37,834 nucleotides of DNA from Parendozoicomonas sp. Alg238-R29 (lineage in GTDB: Bacteria > Pseudomonadota > Gammaproteobacteria > Pseudomonadales > Endozoicomonadaceae). A program made the position numbers and the translations under genes. This document shows, in pieces, positions 8,157 to 19,749 of the stretch. The stretch is from the NCBI RefSeq assembly GCF_947331445.1, contig NZ_CAMZOG010000044.1:1-37834 (forward strand). Direction: 5' to 3'. The stretch's first letter is position 1. Every line of letters starts with the position of its first letter. The notes beneath the pieces were generated by a model. It saw only the letters and a list, made by a program, of their open reading frames with translations, searched no databases and was not told the origin of the DNA.

Positions 8157-8908
8157 TTTGCTGCAAGTGACACCGGAGCTACTGACTTATTGGTCGGTGT
8201 GCGACCTGTAGGCTGCTCAAGTTTGTAACCAACACCCCAAACAGTCACGATATATTCAGCTTGGCCGGCAATATTGTTTAGCTTGGCTCGCAGTCGGTTT
8301 ATGTGAGAGTTAACCGTGTGTTCATACCCTTCATATCCATAACCCCAGACTTTGTTCAGCAGCTCGCTTCTGCTGAAGACCTGCCCGGGGTGTTGGGCAA
8401 AATGCTTGAGCAGGCTGAACTCCCGGGCAGTGAGTTCCACTCTTTGGCCCTGAATGGAAACTTCATGCCGGTTGTGATCAATAGACAGCTCACCAAAGTT
8501 AAGTTGCGATTCCTCACGTATGTTTACAGGGCATACAGCTTCAACTCTTCGAAACAGGGCTTTTATTCGGGCAATTAACTCGAGAACACTGAATGGCTTG
8601 GAAATATAGTCGTCGGCACCGGCATCCAGACCAAGAATACGATCAGTTTCTGTTATGCGGGATGTCAGGAGAATGACCGGTATGTAATTATCGTGCTCTC
8701 TTAATTGACGACATATTCTTAAACCGCTTGCTCCCGGGAGTTCTATATCGAGAACGATTAAATCCCATGCCGTGTTGTTGAGGGCGCTTAGTGCTTTGTT
8801 GCCATTGGCAATGTGAGTCACCCTCGCACCCATATCACTCAAATGCAGTGAGAGCAGATTCGCTATGTCCTGCTGATCTTCGACAATCAGAATGTTTTTA
8901 TTATTCAT
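8141..8908 (-). CDS. OmpR/PhoB-family response regulator
   Basis: The protein has 255 residues. The receiver domain (1-120) has the acidic pocket E10-D11, phospho-acceptor D54 in VLDIELPG, the switch T82 and K104. The winged-helix DNA-binding domain (about 140-235) includes the family hallmarks LTAREFSLL, a GQVFSRSELL segment and the recognition-helix region YEHTVNSHINRLRAKL. It is the first gene of a two-gene operon with the kinase. The last 20 residues extend past the usual end of the wing and are unusual but short. The gene faces the outer-membrane protein gene at 9126 across a 217-bp shared region carrying repeated GTTCAT elements, so control of that porin and autoregulation are plausible. 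Confidence 0.95.
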   Translation of the reverse strand: MNNKNILIVEDQQDIANLLSLHLSDMGARVTHIANGNKALSALNNTAWDLIVLDIELPGASGLRICRQLREHDNYIPVILLTSRITETDRILGLDAGADDYISKPFSVLELIARIKALFRRVEAVCPVNIREESQLNFGELSIDHNRHEVSIQGQRVELTAREFSLLKHFAQHPGQVFSRSELLNKVWGYGYEGYEHTVNSHINRLRAKLNNIAGQAEYIVTVWGVGYKLEQPTGRTPTNKSVAPVSLAAKCSPC

Positions 8909-8924
8909 ATCTCTCAGGTTTTGG

Positions 8925-9080
8925 ATGAACCTTCTTGGATATACGTGAGGTTCATGAATATAGATTCAGCTATCACGAACACATTTTTTCTTTGTGATGA
9001 AAACAAAAATATTTCGTGATTTTTCTGTGAGATTTGGCCTTTAGGGTGATTAACCAGAGTTGATGTTCATCGGCGTTCAT
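8925..9080. promoter_or_regulatory. Divergent regulatory region with repeated GTTCAT motifs
   Basis: Between the regulator and the outer-membrane protein gene, ATGAACC (8925-8931) and GGTTCAT (8949-8955) form an inverted pair near the regulator, and GTTCAT occurs twice in direct orientation exactly 10 bp apart (9065-9070 and 9075-9080) near the porin start. Direct repeats about one helical turn apart are typical binding sites of OmpR-family proteins. Binding is inferred, not shown. Confidence 0.4.
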
Positions 9081-9125
9081 AAAACGTTGTGAGAACTCTT
9101 GCCAAAAATCACAAGGACTCCATTA

Positions 9126-9785
9126 ATGAAAATGAAAGCACTCACTCTGGTTACAGCTCTTCCTTTAGCTCTGGCCGTTGCAGGACAGGCTTCTGCAGCA
9201 GATGGTTTTTATGTATCCGGTTTTGTAAATAACAACACTCTGGAGCACAGCTTAGAGCGTGATACTGGAACCAATACAACTCCAAGCATTACTAGCAAGA
9301 GTGATGAAACGGATGTCGGCTTTGGTGTAGGTATTGGTTATAAGTTACATGTTGCTGAGGATGTTTTTCTTGGCGCTGAGGCTTTCTATACCAAGGAAGA
9401 TGTAAAAACTACAAACCTGAATAATCTGCTGCGTACCGAAGTCTCTTTAGAGTCTACTTATGGTGCCAGGCTGTTAGCTGGAATTGATATTACTCCAAAA
9501 GTTGCTGTGTATGGTTTTGCAGGTGCAACCCGTCTGGATTTTGATTTACGCAACTCTTACCCCTTCGCTCCACCGGTAAGAACAGCAACAGAAAAAGAAA
9601 CGGCTTTTAATTTTGGTTTTGGTTTTGCTTATAGCATCAACAAAAACCTGTCTCTGATAGGTGAATACTCCCAGATTAATGATGTGGATTTTGATCCCAT
9701 TCCTGAAGTGGCTGTGGCCGGAAAGATTAACGAAAACGAACTGGATCTGAGCAGCTGGAAGCTGGGCCTGAACTACTCATTCTGA
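9126..9785 (+). CDS. Small outer-membrane beta-barrel protein (OmpA/OmpX-like barrel)
   Basis: The protein has 219 residues from the ATG at 9126, which has AAGGA at proper spacing; a TTG-led extension to 9099 has no such support. A signal peptide of about 24 residues ends in GQASA, with cleavage before ADGFY. The mature part alternates aromatic/hydrophobic and polar residues in about eight strands (FYVSGFVNN, VGFGVGIGYKL, VFLGAEAFYT, YGARLLAGID, AVYGFAGATRL, AFNFGFGFAYSI, LSLIGEYSQI) and ends WKLGLNYSF, with the C-terminal phenylalanine recognised by the BAM complex. It is most like the porin-family 'outer membrane beta-barrel' domain proteins. Function could be adhesion, a small channel or a structural role. 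It is probably controlled by the divergent two-component system. A strong terminator follows, so it is monocistronic. Confidence 0.85.
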   Translation: MKMKALTLVTALPLALAVAGQASAADGFYVSGFVNNNTLEHSLERDTGTNTTPSITSKSDETDVGFGVGIGYKLHVAEDVFLGAEAFYTKEDVKTTNLNNLLRTEVSLESTYGARLLAGIDITPKVAVYGFAGATRLDFDLRNSYPFAPPVRTATEKETAFNFGFGFAYSINKNLSLIGEYSQINDVDFDPIPEVAVAGKINENELDLSSWKLGLNYSF

Positions 9786-9822
9786 TTTCTCTGCTGTGTA
9801 ACGCTCTCCCTTGAGATTATTA

Positions 9823-9849
9823 GCCCGGGTTGACCCCGGGCCTTTTTTT
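9823..9849 (+). terminator. Intrinsic terminator after the beta-barrel gene
   Basis: GCCCGGG (9823-9829) pairs with CCCGGGC (9835-9841), with five loop bases, and is followed by seven T at 9843-9849. It lies 38 bp after the stop codon. Confidence 0.9.
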
Positions 9850-9860
9850 GTGCTGACATT

Positions 9861-10724
9861 TTATCGCAGAATGATGGTGCGCTGACCATTAATAAATACC
9901 CGGTGTTCACTATGCAGACGAACAGCTTCAGCCAGAGTTTGGCTCTCGGTATCTCTGCCTTTAATGGTTAAATCTTCTGTACTGTGACTGTGATCAACAA
10001 CAGCTACCTGCTGGGTAATAATCGGGCCTTCATCAAGGTCGCTGGTTACGTAGTGAGCCGTGGCTCCGACAAGTTTTACGCCGTGTTCAAATGCGCGCTG
10101 GTATGGGCGGGCACCCTTAAAGCCAGGCAGCAAAGAATGATGAATATTGATGGCTTTGCCATGAACATCAGAACACATTTCTTCAGTCAGAATTTGCATG
10201 TAGCGGGCAAGAATCAGCAGCTCACTGCCGTCCTTCTCCATAATTTCCAGCAGTTTCTTTTCCTGCTCCCGCTTGTTTTCTTTGGTCACCGGCAAGTGGT
10301 AGTAAGGCAGGTTATGCCAGTAGGCCAGTTGTTCAAGATCCGGGTGGTTGGAGACAATACCTTTGATATCAATCTTCAGTTGGTTTGTGCGCCAGCGGTA
10401 CAGTAGGTCATTGAGGCAGTGATCGTATTTGGACACCATGATAGTGACTTTGATGCGTTCATCACTGTTATGAATGTCCCAGTTCATATCAAAGTTTTTG
10501 GCTCTGTCGGCCATAGCGGCACGGAAGCCCTGCAGGCAGTTGTCATCTGACGTGCAACGGAATTGAACCCGAATAAAGAACATATCGTTGGAGGTATCAT
10601 CGAAGCTGGCCATATCATCGATATAGCAATCATGTTCTACCAGAGTACGGGTTACAGCATCGACAGTTCCCAAAGCGCTAGGGCAGGAAGCTGTCAGGAT
10701 AAAGTGTTTGGCTGCAGAAGACAT
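9861..10724 (-). CDS. purU: Formyltetrahydrofolate deformylase
   Basis: The protein has 287 residues, the usual length. The N-terminal ACT domain (about 6-85) begins FILTASCPSALGTVDAV. The formyltransferase-type catalytic domain follows, with N193 and H195 in INIHHSLLPGFKGARPY and D231 in the DEGPI loop, the Asn-His-Asp set of this family. It hydrolyses 10-formyl-THF to formate and free THF. In E. coli the enzyme is inhibited by glycine and activated by methionine and protects the THF pool. Here it lies directly downstream of gcvT on the same strand, which makes biological sense because the glycine cleavage system consumes THF and loads it with one-carbon units. A 340-bp gap with two strong structured elements separates the two, so purU may have its own leader or be partly uncoupled from the gcv operon. 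Confidence 0.95.
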   Translation of the reverse strand: MSSAAKHFILTASCPSALGTVDAVTRTLVEHDCYIDDMASFDDTSNDMFFIRVQFRCTSDDNCLQGFRAAMADRAKNFDMNWDIHNSDERIKVTIMVSKYDHCLNDLLYRWRTNQLKIDIKGIVSNHPDLEQLAYWHNLPYYHLPVTKENKREQEKKLLEIMEKDGSELLILARYMQILTEEMCSDVHGKAINIHHSLLPGFKGARPYQRAFEHGVKLVGATAHYVTSDLDEGPIITQQVAVVDHSHSTEDLTIKGRDTESQTLAEAVRLHSEHRVFINGQRTIILR

Positions 10725-10874
10725 AAAACCACTCTCTTAATAATTCTGGTTTTTTACGACTTTTGAAAAATAAAATGGGCTCCGGCCTTGCGAGGGGGAG
10801 TGCAGTCAGAACATGACCGACCGGAACCCGGGAAATCAGTATTTTTACTATTGCTGTAGGAAAACGTGGCTGTG

Positions 10875-10948
10875 AAAAAACAGGGAGCCTGCCAATGGAA
10901 TCAAACCGACACGATTTGAGGTCACCAGTGCAGCACATACAGGCTCCC
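10875..10948 (-). ncRNA. Candidate structured RNA or leader/terminator upstream of purU
   Basis: On the minus strand a 9-bp outer stem (10948-10940 with 10891-10883, GGGAGCCTG against CAGGCTCCC) encloses 48 bases. These contain a 7-bp hairpin TCAAATC-GTGTC-GGTTTGA (10919-10901) and short GTG/CAC pairings, and the outer stem is followed by TG and six T (10880-10875). The inner hairpin uses a G-U pair on the minus strand but would be a C-A mismatch on the plus strand, which favours a minus-strand RNA. It could be the end of a small RNA, a complex terminator of the gcv transcript or a conditional terminator in the purU leader. It does not match a glycine or THF riboswitch that I know. The remaining 150 bp to purU show nothing further. 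Confidence 0.4.
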
Positions 10949-10976
10949 CTTGTCCTAAATTACCAGGACATAAACA

Positions 10977-11033
10977 GGGCTAAATGGCGCTCTTTTGCCT
11001 GCATAGTTCAAAAGAGCGCTGACTCGTTAGCCC
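10977..11033 (-). terminator. Long two-part hairpin downstream of gcvT
   Basis: An 11-bp perfect stem, GCGCTCTTTTG (10987-10997) with CAAAAGAGCGC (11009-11019), is nested inside a 7-bp outer stem, GGGCTAA (10977-10983) with TTAGCCC (11027-11033). It begins about 30 bp after the gcvT stop. Only a weak T-rich stretch (TGTTTATG) follows on the minus strand, so it may stabilise the 3' end or pause polymerase rather than terminate completely. Confidence 0.5.
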
Positions 11034-11064
11034 AATACAAAAACAGCGTTTACAACTGAGACTT

Positions 11065-12198
11065 TTAACCTCTGTAGTAGCGCTGCTCAATAAATGGCAT
11101 GCGACTAACGGTCATAGGTAGTGTCTTACCACGAACCAGAGCAAATACTTCGGTATCAAGAACGGCGTATGCTTTGTCAACATAAGCCATGGCAACAGGA
11201 GCGTTGATTGTTGGGCCGAAGCTGCCAGATGTTACCTTGCCAATAACCTCGCCAGCTTCGTTCACCAAAGCGGTACCTTCACGTACCGGTGCACGGCTGG
11301 AACCCAGCAAGCCAATACGTTTGGTAGCAAACTCTTTGGTTTCAATCTGGCCAAGAATCTTTTCAGCACCAGGGAAGCCCGCAGCGCGATCACCGCCATT
11401 ACGACGAATCTTGCTGATCGCCCAGATCAGGCTGGCTTCGATTGGTGTGGTTTCGGTGGTGATATCATTGCCGTACAGGCAAAGACCGGACTCAAGACGC
11501 AGGGAGTCACGGGCGCCCAGGCCAATAGCGTCTACTTCTGGCTGATCGAGGAACATTTTGCACAGGCGCTCAGCATCAGCAGCAGGAATAGAAATCTCGA
11601 AACCATCTTCACCGGTGTAACCAGAACGGCTTACAAAGCAGTCAATGCCTTCCACGCTGAGATGACGGGAATCCATAAATACCATATCAGCCGTTTCTGG
11701 GCAGAAACGCTTCATAACTTCGCCAGCAGCCGGTCCCTGTAGAGCAACCAGAGCACGATCATCCAACAGTTCCAGCTCTACACCTTCAGGCAGGTGAGCC
11801 TGCATATGGGCAATGTCTTGCTCTTTACAGGCTGCGTTGACAACAACGTATAGAACTTCGCCAGCTTCGGAGGAGTAGTTGGTCACCATCAGGTCATCGA
11901 GAATGCCGCCTTCTTCATTGGTGAACAGAGCGTAGCGCTGTTTGCCCGATGGCAGGTCGAGAATATCCACAGGAACCAGGGATTCCATCATGGCTGCAGC
12001 ACCTTCACCTTTCAGAAGGACCTGACCCATGTGAGAAACATCGAACAGCCCGGCTTTTTCACGGGTTTGCAGATGTTCATTCTTTACACCTAAAGGAAAC
12101 TGCACGGGCATTTCGTAGCCAGCAAAGGGAACCATCTTGCCGCCAAGGGAAACGTGCAGGTCGTAAAGTGGTGTTCTTTTCAAATCGACATCAGACAT
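11065..12198 (-). CDS. gcvT: Glycine cleavage system T-protein (aminomethyltransferase)
   Basis: The protein has 377 residues from the ATG at 12198, which has AAGGAAAT just upstream; the 20-residue extension to 12258 has no ribosome site and is atypical. T-protein takes the aminomethyl group from the lipoyl arm of H-protein, releases ammonia and passes the methylene to THF. Family hallmarks are visible: LYDLHVSLGGKMVPFAGYEMPVQ at the N-terminus, the GLFDVSHMGQ segment carrying the catalytic aspartate, the folate-binding loop SRSGYTGEDGFEI, and the C-terminal barrel with GKVTSGSFGPTI. It is the third gcv gene of the operon, 69 bp after the gcvP stop, with no terminator between them. Length and motifs are complete, so it should be active. 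Confidence 0.96.
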   Translation of the reverse strand: MSDVDLKRTPLYDLHVSLGGKMVPFAGYEMPVQFPLGVKNEHLQTREKAGLFDVSHMGQVLLKGEGAAAMMESLVPVDILDLPSGKQRYALFTNEEGGILDDLMVTNYSSEAGEVLYVVVNAACKEQDIAHMQAHLPEGVELELLDDRALVALQGPAAGEVMKRFCPETADMVFMDSRHLSVEGIDCFVSRSGYTGEDGFEISIPAADAERLCKMFLDQPEVDAIGLGARDSLRLESGLCLYGNDITTETTPIEASLIWAISKIRRNGGDRAAGFPGAEKILGQIETKEFATKRIGLLGSSRAPVREGTALVNEAGEVIGKVTSGSFGPTINAPVAMAYVDKAYAVLDTEVFALVRGKTLPMTVSRMPFIEQRYYRG

Positions 12199-12267
12199 AT
12201 TTATTTCCTTAACTCTCAATAGTGGCTGGGCAAGCTGAAAACGATTGTTGCCCAGCACTCCCGCGAT

Positions 12268-15180
<2,913 letters not shown>

Positions 15181-15283
15181 GTTATTTCCTTTCATTCACC
15201 CAGTCAGACCCCCTTCGGGAATCTGGCTGGTCAGCAAATCATGTTCTTGGAGGTTGTTTTCTTCGCAACTGTTCTTCTGTTGC

Positions 15284-15661
15284 TTATTCCTCGATGGTGG
15301 CCAGGTAAGCATCTTCAGCCATCAGCTGTTCCAGTTCTGCACTGTCGGCCAGTTTAATCTTGGCAATCCAGCCATCCGCCAGAGGGGATTCGTTGATGGT
15401 TTCTGGCGCATCTTCCAGTGCTTCGTTTACAACAACGACTTCACCGGAAACAGGTGCGTAAATGTCGGAAGCAGCCTTTACAGATTCAACCAGAGAGAAC
15501 TCATTACCAGCTTCAGTCGTTGCGCCAACTTCAGGCAGCTCTACAAATACAACGTCACCCAGCAGCTCGGTAGCATGCTCGGAAATACCAACAGTGACAG
15601 TGCCGTCGCCGTTATCCAGAACCCATTCGTGAGACTTTGCAAATTTCAGAGTGGCAGACAT
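15284..15661 (-). CDS. gcvH: Glycine cleavage system H-protein (lipoyl carrier)
   Basis: The protein has 125 residues, the normal length. It is the lipoyl shuttle between P-, T- and L-proteins. It starts [13 protein letters not shown], with the typical HEWV; the lipoylated lysine is K62 in [19 protein letters not shown], and the C-terminus [22 protein letters not shown] is standard. It lies 77 bp downstream of the serine dehydratase gene and upstream of gcvP. L-protein (dihydrolipoyl dehydrogenase) is not in the window and is presumably shared with the 2-oxo-acid dehydrogenases. Confidence 0.97.
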   Translation of the reverse strand: MSATLKFAKSHEWVLDNGDGTVTVGISEHATELLGDVVFVELPEVGATTEAGNEFSLVESVKAASDIYAPVSGEVVVVNEALEDAPETINESPLADGWIAKIKLADSAELEQLMAEDAYLATIEE

Positions 15662-15738
15662 GGTCAGTTTCCTACGCTCTTTAGCGGTTTGTTTTTGTTA
15701 ATTGTTTAGTGTTGCAGTCGCCGGAGTTTCGTTATTGA

Positions 15739-17115
15739 TCAGCAGGCTACAACGTTCACAGCCAGACCACCGGTCGCGGTCTCTTTGTATTTGTTCTGCA
15801 TGTCGAGCCCGGTCTGGCGCATGGTTTCAACCACATCATCCAGATGAACCCGGTGGCTGCCGTCACCCTGCATGGCAAGGCGGGCTGCATTAATTGCTTT
15901 GATTGCTCCCATGGTGTTTCGCTCAATACAGGGCACCTGTACCAGCCCGGCAATAGGGTCACAGGTCAGGCCGAGATTGTGTTCCATACCAATTTCTGCA
16001 GCATTTTCGATCTGGTTGTTGGTTCCACCAAGAACCGCACAAAGTGCACCAGCAGCCATGGAGCAGGCCACACCAATTTCACCCTGACAGCCGACTTCGG
16101 CGGCAGAGATGGATGCATTCTTTTTATAGATCATGCCAATGGCAGCAGCTGTTGCCAGGAAAGTAACAATGTCGTCTTCACTGCGGCCATTAATAAAGCG
16201 TACATAGTAAGCCAGTACTGCTGGGATAACGCCTGCCGCACCATTAGTTGGAGCGGTAACAACTCGGCTACCGACAGCATTTTCTTCATTGACTGCCAGT
16301 GCAAACAGGCTAACCCAGTCCATGACTTCAAAGTGATCTTTGTCGTATTCCGCACGATTAATCAGGTCTTGGTGCATGTCGTGTGCGCGGCGTTTGACGT
16401 TTAGTCCACCGGGTAGGGTTCCGGTGGTTTTACAACCCCGGTCTATGCACTCTTTCATGACCTTCCAAATATGGAGAAGATCTTCTTTCGGGTTGTGAGT
16501 GCGAGGCAGATGAAGTTCGTTGGCAAGCACGATTTCAGAAATACTGAGATGGTAGTTGTCACCAATTTCCAGAAGATCTTTGGCATTTTCGAACGGGTAG
16601 GGGATGTTGGCTGCCGCCTGTTCAGTGGCAGGAGCGTTGACTTCGTTTTCACTGAGAACAAAGCCGCCACCCACAGAGAAGTAACTGTTTCTAAGGATCA
16701 CCATGCCGTCATTATCAAATGCGGTAATGGTCATGCCGTTTGGGTGCTGGGGGAGAAACTGTTCCATCAGGAACAACAGATCGTTCTCTTCTTTGAAAGG
16801 AATAATATGAAAGCCGTCGAGACGGATATGCTCGGAAGAACGAATCTCTCTGACTAGCTCAACGGCGTGATCAGGATCTATTTTGTCGGGAGACTCTCCA
16901 GAAAGCCCCTGCATAACAGCGGTGTGTGTAGCGTGGCCTTTACCCGTTAAAGCAAGGGAGCCATAAAGCTCAATTTTCACACGGGCAGTCAGAAGGATCT
17001 TACGCTGCTCTTTCAGCTCTTCCAGAAAACGGTTACCCGCAACCATTGGGCCAACGGTATGTGATGATGATGGGCCGAGGCCGACCTTAAAAAGATCCAG
17101 TACACTTAAACCCAT
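15739..17115 (-). CDS. sdaA: L-serine dehydratase (iron-sulfur type, single chain)
   Basis: The protein has 458 residues from the ATG at 17115, which has GGAGAG at good spacing and gives the conventional N-terminus [20 protein letters not shown]; the open frame to 17193 is not needed. The enzyme deaminates L-serine to pyruvate and ammonia with an oxygen-labile [4Fe-4S] cluster. The beta domain (about 1-160) carries the [10 protein letters not shown] motif. The alpha domain has cysteines in [21 protein letters not shown] and PCIERN, among them the cluster ligands. It could equally be called sdaB; the two E. coli paralogues are similar. As first gene of the operon it consumes serine made by GlyA from glycine plus methylene-THF, so the operon drives glycine to pyruvate. 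A perfect palindromic operator-like sequence lies 118 bp upstream. Confidence 0.95.
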   Translation of the reverse strand: MGLSVLDLFKVGLGPSSSHTVGPMVAGNRFLEELKEQRKILLTARVKIELYGSLALTGKGHATHTAVMQGLSGESPDKIDPDHAVELVREIRSSEHIRLDGFHIIPFKEENDLLFLMEQFLPQHPNGMTITAFDNDGMVILRNSYFSVGGGFVLSENEVNAPATEQAAANIPYPFENAKDLLEIGDNYHLSISEIVLANELHLPRTHNPKEDLLHIWKVMKECIDRGCKTTGTLPGGLNVKRRAHDMHQDLINRAEYDKDHFEVMDWVSLFALAVNEENAVGSRVVTAPTNGAAGVIPAVLAYYVRFINGRSEDDIVTFLATAAAIGMIYKKNASISAAEVGCQGEIGVACSMAAGALCAVLGGTNNQIENAAEIGMEHNLGLTCDPIAGLVQVPCIERNTMGAIKAINAARLAMQGDGSHRVHLDDVVETMRQTGLDMQNKYKETATGGLAVNVVAC

Positions 17116-17232
17116 ACAGCTCTCCGCTCTTTTTATTCTTACCGACGATCTCAGCAGACCAAGTAGTGTTGGATGCTGTTTATACAGTTTCATTTTTGGT
17201 AGAGACTATCAGCAGCTTTTTTAGGCTTCAAT

Positions 17233-17260
17233 AAAAAAGTTTCCTATTGGAAACTTTTTT
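17233..17260. promoter_or_regulatory. Perfect palindrome, proposed operator of the XRE-cupin regulator
   Basis: AAAAAAGTTTCC (17233-17244) and GGAAACTTTTTT (17249-17260) are exact inverted copies around TATT. The core TTTCC-N4-GGAAA recurs upstream of glyA and of the AGCS symporter. It sits in the divergent region between the serine dehydratase-gcv operon and the regulator. The A/T flanks could also act as a small hairpin terminator, but the recurrence of the core in two other promoters favours a protein site. Confidence 0.6.
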
Positions 17261-17360
17261 GTAAATGAGTGTTAATTAGTGGAAATCAGAAAGTGGTTCC
17301 ATAGAGTCTTTAGCAGCCGGGTGTTAGAGTAGATGGCAGCCTGTATTTATCGGGGGATAA

Positions 17361-18005
17361 ATGACCGAACAAGTTCACTTCCTCAGGAAAGAAAAAGAAG
17401 CTGTTCTTATTCAGCGTAAAAGAGCACACAGTGCGGCTGGTGCCGCCCTTAAGCCCTTACAGCTGGGTAAGCGCGTAAAAGAAATTCGCCTTGGGAAAGG
17501 TCTAACCCTTGAGGAGGCCAGCCACCTTACTGGTTTGGCACGTTCAACGCTTTCCAAGATTGAGAACGAACAGATTTCGCCAACTTTTGCAGCTGTCACC
17601 AAGCTGGTGAATGGCTTGGGAATTGATATTCCCCAGTTATTTAATCCTGCTGAGCGTGAAGGGACAACAGGCGGGCGAAGAGATATAACCCGCAATGGTA
17701 AGGGTAGCCTTCACCCTACGCCAACTTATGAGCATGAGTTGCTGGCTACTGAGTTATCTGGCAAGAAAATGATTCCTTATAAAAGCACGATTTGCGCCCG
17801 TTCTTTTGATGACTACCAAGACTGGGTTCGTCATGAGGGGGAGGAGTTTATGCTGGTGCTTAGTGGCCGTGTTTGTCTTTATACCGAGTTCTATCAGCCT
17901 GCTGAGTTAGAAGAGGGAGACAGTGCCTATTACGATGCCTCTATGGGGCATGCGGTGGTTTCTCTGGGGGAAGAGGATGCCAAAATTCTGTGGGTTACTG
18001 CTTAG
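17361..18005 (+). CDS. XRE-family regulator with C-terminal cupin sensor (proposed glycine/serine regulator)
   Basis: The protein has 214 residues and an ATG with GGGGGATAA upstream. A basic, disordered N-terminus (1-30) precedes a lambda-repressor-like helix-turn-helix (about 36-92; LTLEEASHLTGLARSTLSKIE is split by the turn at TGLA), and a cupin domain fills about 120-213 (WVRHEGEEFMLVLSGRV, EEGDSAYYDASMGHAV). Cupins in such regulators bind small ligands, often amino acids or polyamines. The divergent position next to the serine dehydratase-gcv operon and the shared palindrome upstream of three transcription units point to a local glycine/serine regulator; this is inference. The stop codon is the first three bases of a tandem 8-bp repeat, so repeat expansion would not alter the protein. 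A bidirectional terminator follows. Confidence 0.85.
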   Translation: MTEQVHFLRKEKEAVLIQRKRAHSAAGAALKPLQLGKRVKEIRLGKGLTLEEASHLTGLARSTLSKIENEQISPTFAAVTKLVNGLGIDIPQLFNPAEREGTTGGRRDITRNGKGSLHPTPTYEHELLATELSGKKMIPYKSTICARSFDDYQDWVRHEGEEFMLVLSGRVCLYTEFYQPAELEEGDSAYYDASMGHAVVSLGEEDAKILWVTA

Positions 18006-18042
18006 TTTATTAGTTTATTAGTTTATTAGTTTATTAGTTTAT
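18003..18042 (+). repeat. Tandem repeat (TAGTTTAT) x5
   Basis: Five exact, uninterrupted copies of the 8-bp unit TAGTTTAT begin with the TAG stop codon of the XRE-cupin gene. Perfect octamer arrays of this kind mutate by slippage. It lies in the 3' untranslated region just before the terminator. Confidence 0.95.
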
Positions 18043-18052
18043 GTTTGAGATA

Positions 18053-18084
18053 TAAAAACACCCGCATCAGCGGGTGTAATTTTT
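18053..18084. terminator. Bidirectional intrinsic terminator between regulator and glyA
   Basis: ACACCCGC (18058-18065) and GCGGGTGT (18070-18077) form an 8-bp stem with loop ATCA, with an A run on the left and a T run on the right, so it can stop both convergent transcripts. Confidence 0.85.
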
Positions 18085-18131
18085 ATGGGGAATTAATCGC
18101 GAACATCGATCATGGTTATTCCCTCACTAAG

Positions 18132-19427
18132 TTAGTCATATAGTGGGAATGTGTCGCACAAGGCTTCAACGTCTTTCTTGACTCTGGCTTCAACTTCACT
18201 GTTGTTTTCGCCGTTTTCGATCAGTCCATCCAGCACATCGCTGATCAGGTGACCAACTTTGCGGAATTCTGCCTCGCCAAAACCACGGGTGGTTCCTGCT
18301 GGAGTTCCCAGACGTACACCGGAGGTCACCATAGGCTTCTCTGGATCGAAAGGAATACCGTTTTTATTGCAGGTGATGCCGGCGCGCTCCAGGGCTTCTT
18401 CAACCTGATTGCCTTTCAGACCTTTAGGGCGCAAGTCAACCAGAACCAGGTGGGTATCGGTACCATCGGTAACGATATCGCAGCCACGCTCAATCATAAC
18501 TTCTGCCAGTGCGCGGGCGTTATTGACGACAGCTTCAATGTAAGGCTTGAAAGAAGGTTGCAGGGCTTCGCCGAAAGCAACGGCCTTACCAGCAATAACG
18601 TGCATCAGTGGGCCACCCTGCAGGCCAGGGAATACCGCAGAGTTAATCTTTTTACCCAGCTCCAGGTTGTTGGAGAGGATCATGCCACCGCGTGGGCCAC
18701 GTAGGGTTTTGTGAGTTGTTGTCGTGACAACGTCTGCGTAAGGCAGCGGGCTTGGGTGCACACCAGCGGCAATAAGGCCCGCGATGTGAGCCATATCTAC
18801 CATCAGGTAAGCGCCTACTTTGTCAGCAATTTCACGGAAGCGTTTGAAGTCCAATTCACGTGGGATGGCAGAGCCACCGGCAATGATCATTTTTGGCTGA
18901 CACTCAACCGCCAGAGCTTCGACTTCATCGTAATCAATGCGCTGGGTTTCTTTGGAAACGCCGTACTGTACCGCTTTAAACCACTTGCCAGACAGGGCAG
19001 GGCGGGCGCCGTGAGTCAGGTGGCCGCCAGCATCAAGGGACATGCCCATGATAGTGTCGCCTGGTTGCAGTAAGGCCAGCTTTACTGCGCCGTTGGCCTG
19101 TGCACCGGAGTGAGGTTGCACATTAATGTACTGGCAGTCGAATAGCTTTTTGGCTCGCTCAATGGCGAGTGCTTCTACTTTATCAACATGTTCACAACCA
19201 CCGTAGTAACGGCGACCAGGGTAGCCTTCGGCATACTTGTTGGTAAGAACTGTACCCTGTGCAGCCATAACTGCTTTGGAAACAATGTTCTCAGAAGCAA
19301 TCAATTCGATCTGTTTGTTCTGGCGAATATCTTCCTGATACACGGCAGACATAACATCCGGGTCTGCAGAAGGAAGGTTTTCGGAGAAAAAAGTGCGAAG
19401 CTGTTCGGAGGAGTAAGGTTTGCTCAT
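18132..19427 (-). CDS. glyA: Serine hydroxymethyltransferase
   Basis: The protein has 431 residues, about 14 longer than E. coli GlyA at the N-terminus. It interconverts serine + THF and glycine + 5,10-methylene-THF with PLP. Recognisable blocks are [62 protein letters not shown], the PLP lysine K240 in [14 protein letters not shown], and the C-terminal [16 protein letters not shown]. All are intact. Its place next to the gcv/serine dehydratase cluster suggests a copy dedicated to glycine-serine catabolism rather than, or as well as, the housekeeping gene; whether a second copy exists is outside the window. Its promoter region holds a TTTCC-N4-GGCAA site like the one upstream of the serine dehydratase gene. 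Confidence 0.97.
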   Translation of the reverse strand: MSKPYSSEQLRTFFSENLPSADPDVMSAVYQEDIRQNKQIELIASENIVSKAVMAAQGTVLTNKYAEGYPGRRYYGGCEHVDKVEALAIERAKKLFDCQYINVQPHSGAQANGAVKLALLQPGDTIMGMSLDAGGHLTHGARPALSGKWFKAVQYGVSKETQRIDYDEVEALAVECQPKMIIAGGSAIPRELDFKRFREIADKVGAYLMVDMAHIAGLIAAGVHPSPLPYADVVTTTTHKTLRGPRGGMILSNNLELGKKINSAVFPGLQGGPLMHVIAGKAVAFGEALQPSFKPYIEAVVNNARALAEVMIERGCDIVTDGTDTHLVLVDLRPKGLKGNQVEEALERAGITCNKNGIPFDPEKPMVTSGVRLGTPAGTTRGFGEAEFRKVGHLISDVLDGLIENGENNSEVEARVKKDVEALCDTFPLYD

Positions 19428-19520
19428 GGTAGTGGCCCGCAGTTGTCGTTTTTATTGATGCTGCATCAGGGCAAGGTTATAGATTGTGCCCTTCGCTGGT
19501 TTCTAACTCTAATCTTCAAA

Positions 19521-19534
19521 TTTCCCATAGGCAA
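19521..19534. promoter_or_regulatory. Operator-like site upstream of glyA
   Basis: TTTCCCATAGGCAA matches the TTTCC-N4-GGAAA palindrome with one mismatch in the right arm. It is about 95 bp upstream of the glyA start. Proposed as a binding site of the XRE-cupin regulator by similarity to 17233-17260. Confidence 0.5.
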
Positions 19535-19749
19535 CAAAATATACAATAAGAAACAAAAGTGAACTTCGTTGTGATTTAATCCTGTCGTTGCTTTTCTTGC
19601 TTATGGATTTACATATTTGTAGGAGGTCTGTTGTTCCAGGTCTCTAGAAGGAGGCTTTTACTTGTTTTTTGTGGCTGTATTTAGTGAATATATCTTTTCA
19701 GTGTTAATTAATGGTTACACAAAGTTGTAGGTTATCTGTTGAAACAAAA

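Noticed and set aside
10678-10938. 86-residue minus-strand frame overlapping the purU start
   Set aside because: It covers the structured gap and the first codons of purU in another phase, with no ribosome site and no recognisable sequence.
10883-10948. A tRNA gene on the minus strand (7-9 bp closing stem, GGTTTGATTCC resembling a T arm)
   Set aside because: The T-like segment does not pair with the bases next to the closing stem, there is no anticodon arm in the right place and no CCA; a terminator-like T run follows.
18003-18042. CRISPR array
   Set aside because: The units are 8 bp with no spacers; this is a simple tandem repeat. No other repeat-spacer pattern was seen in the window.
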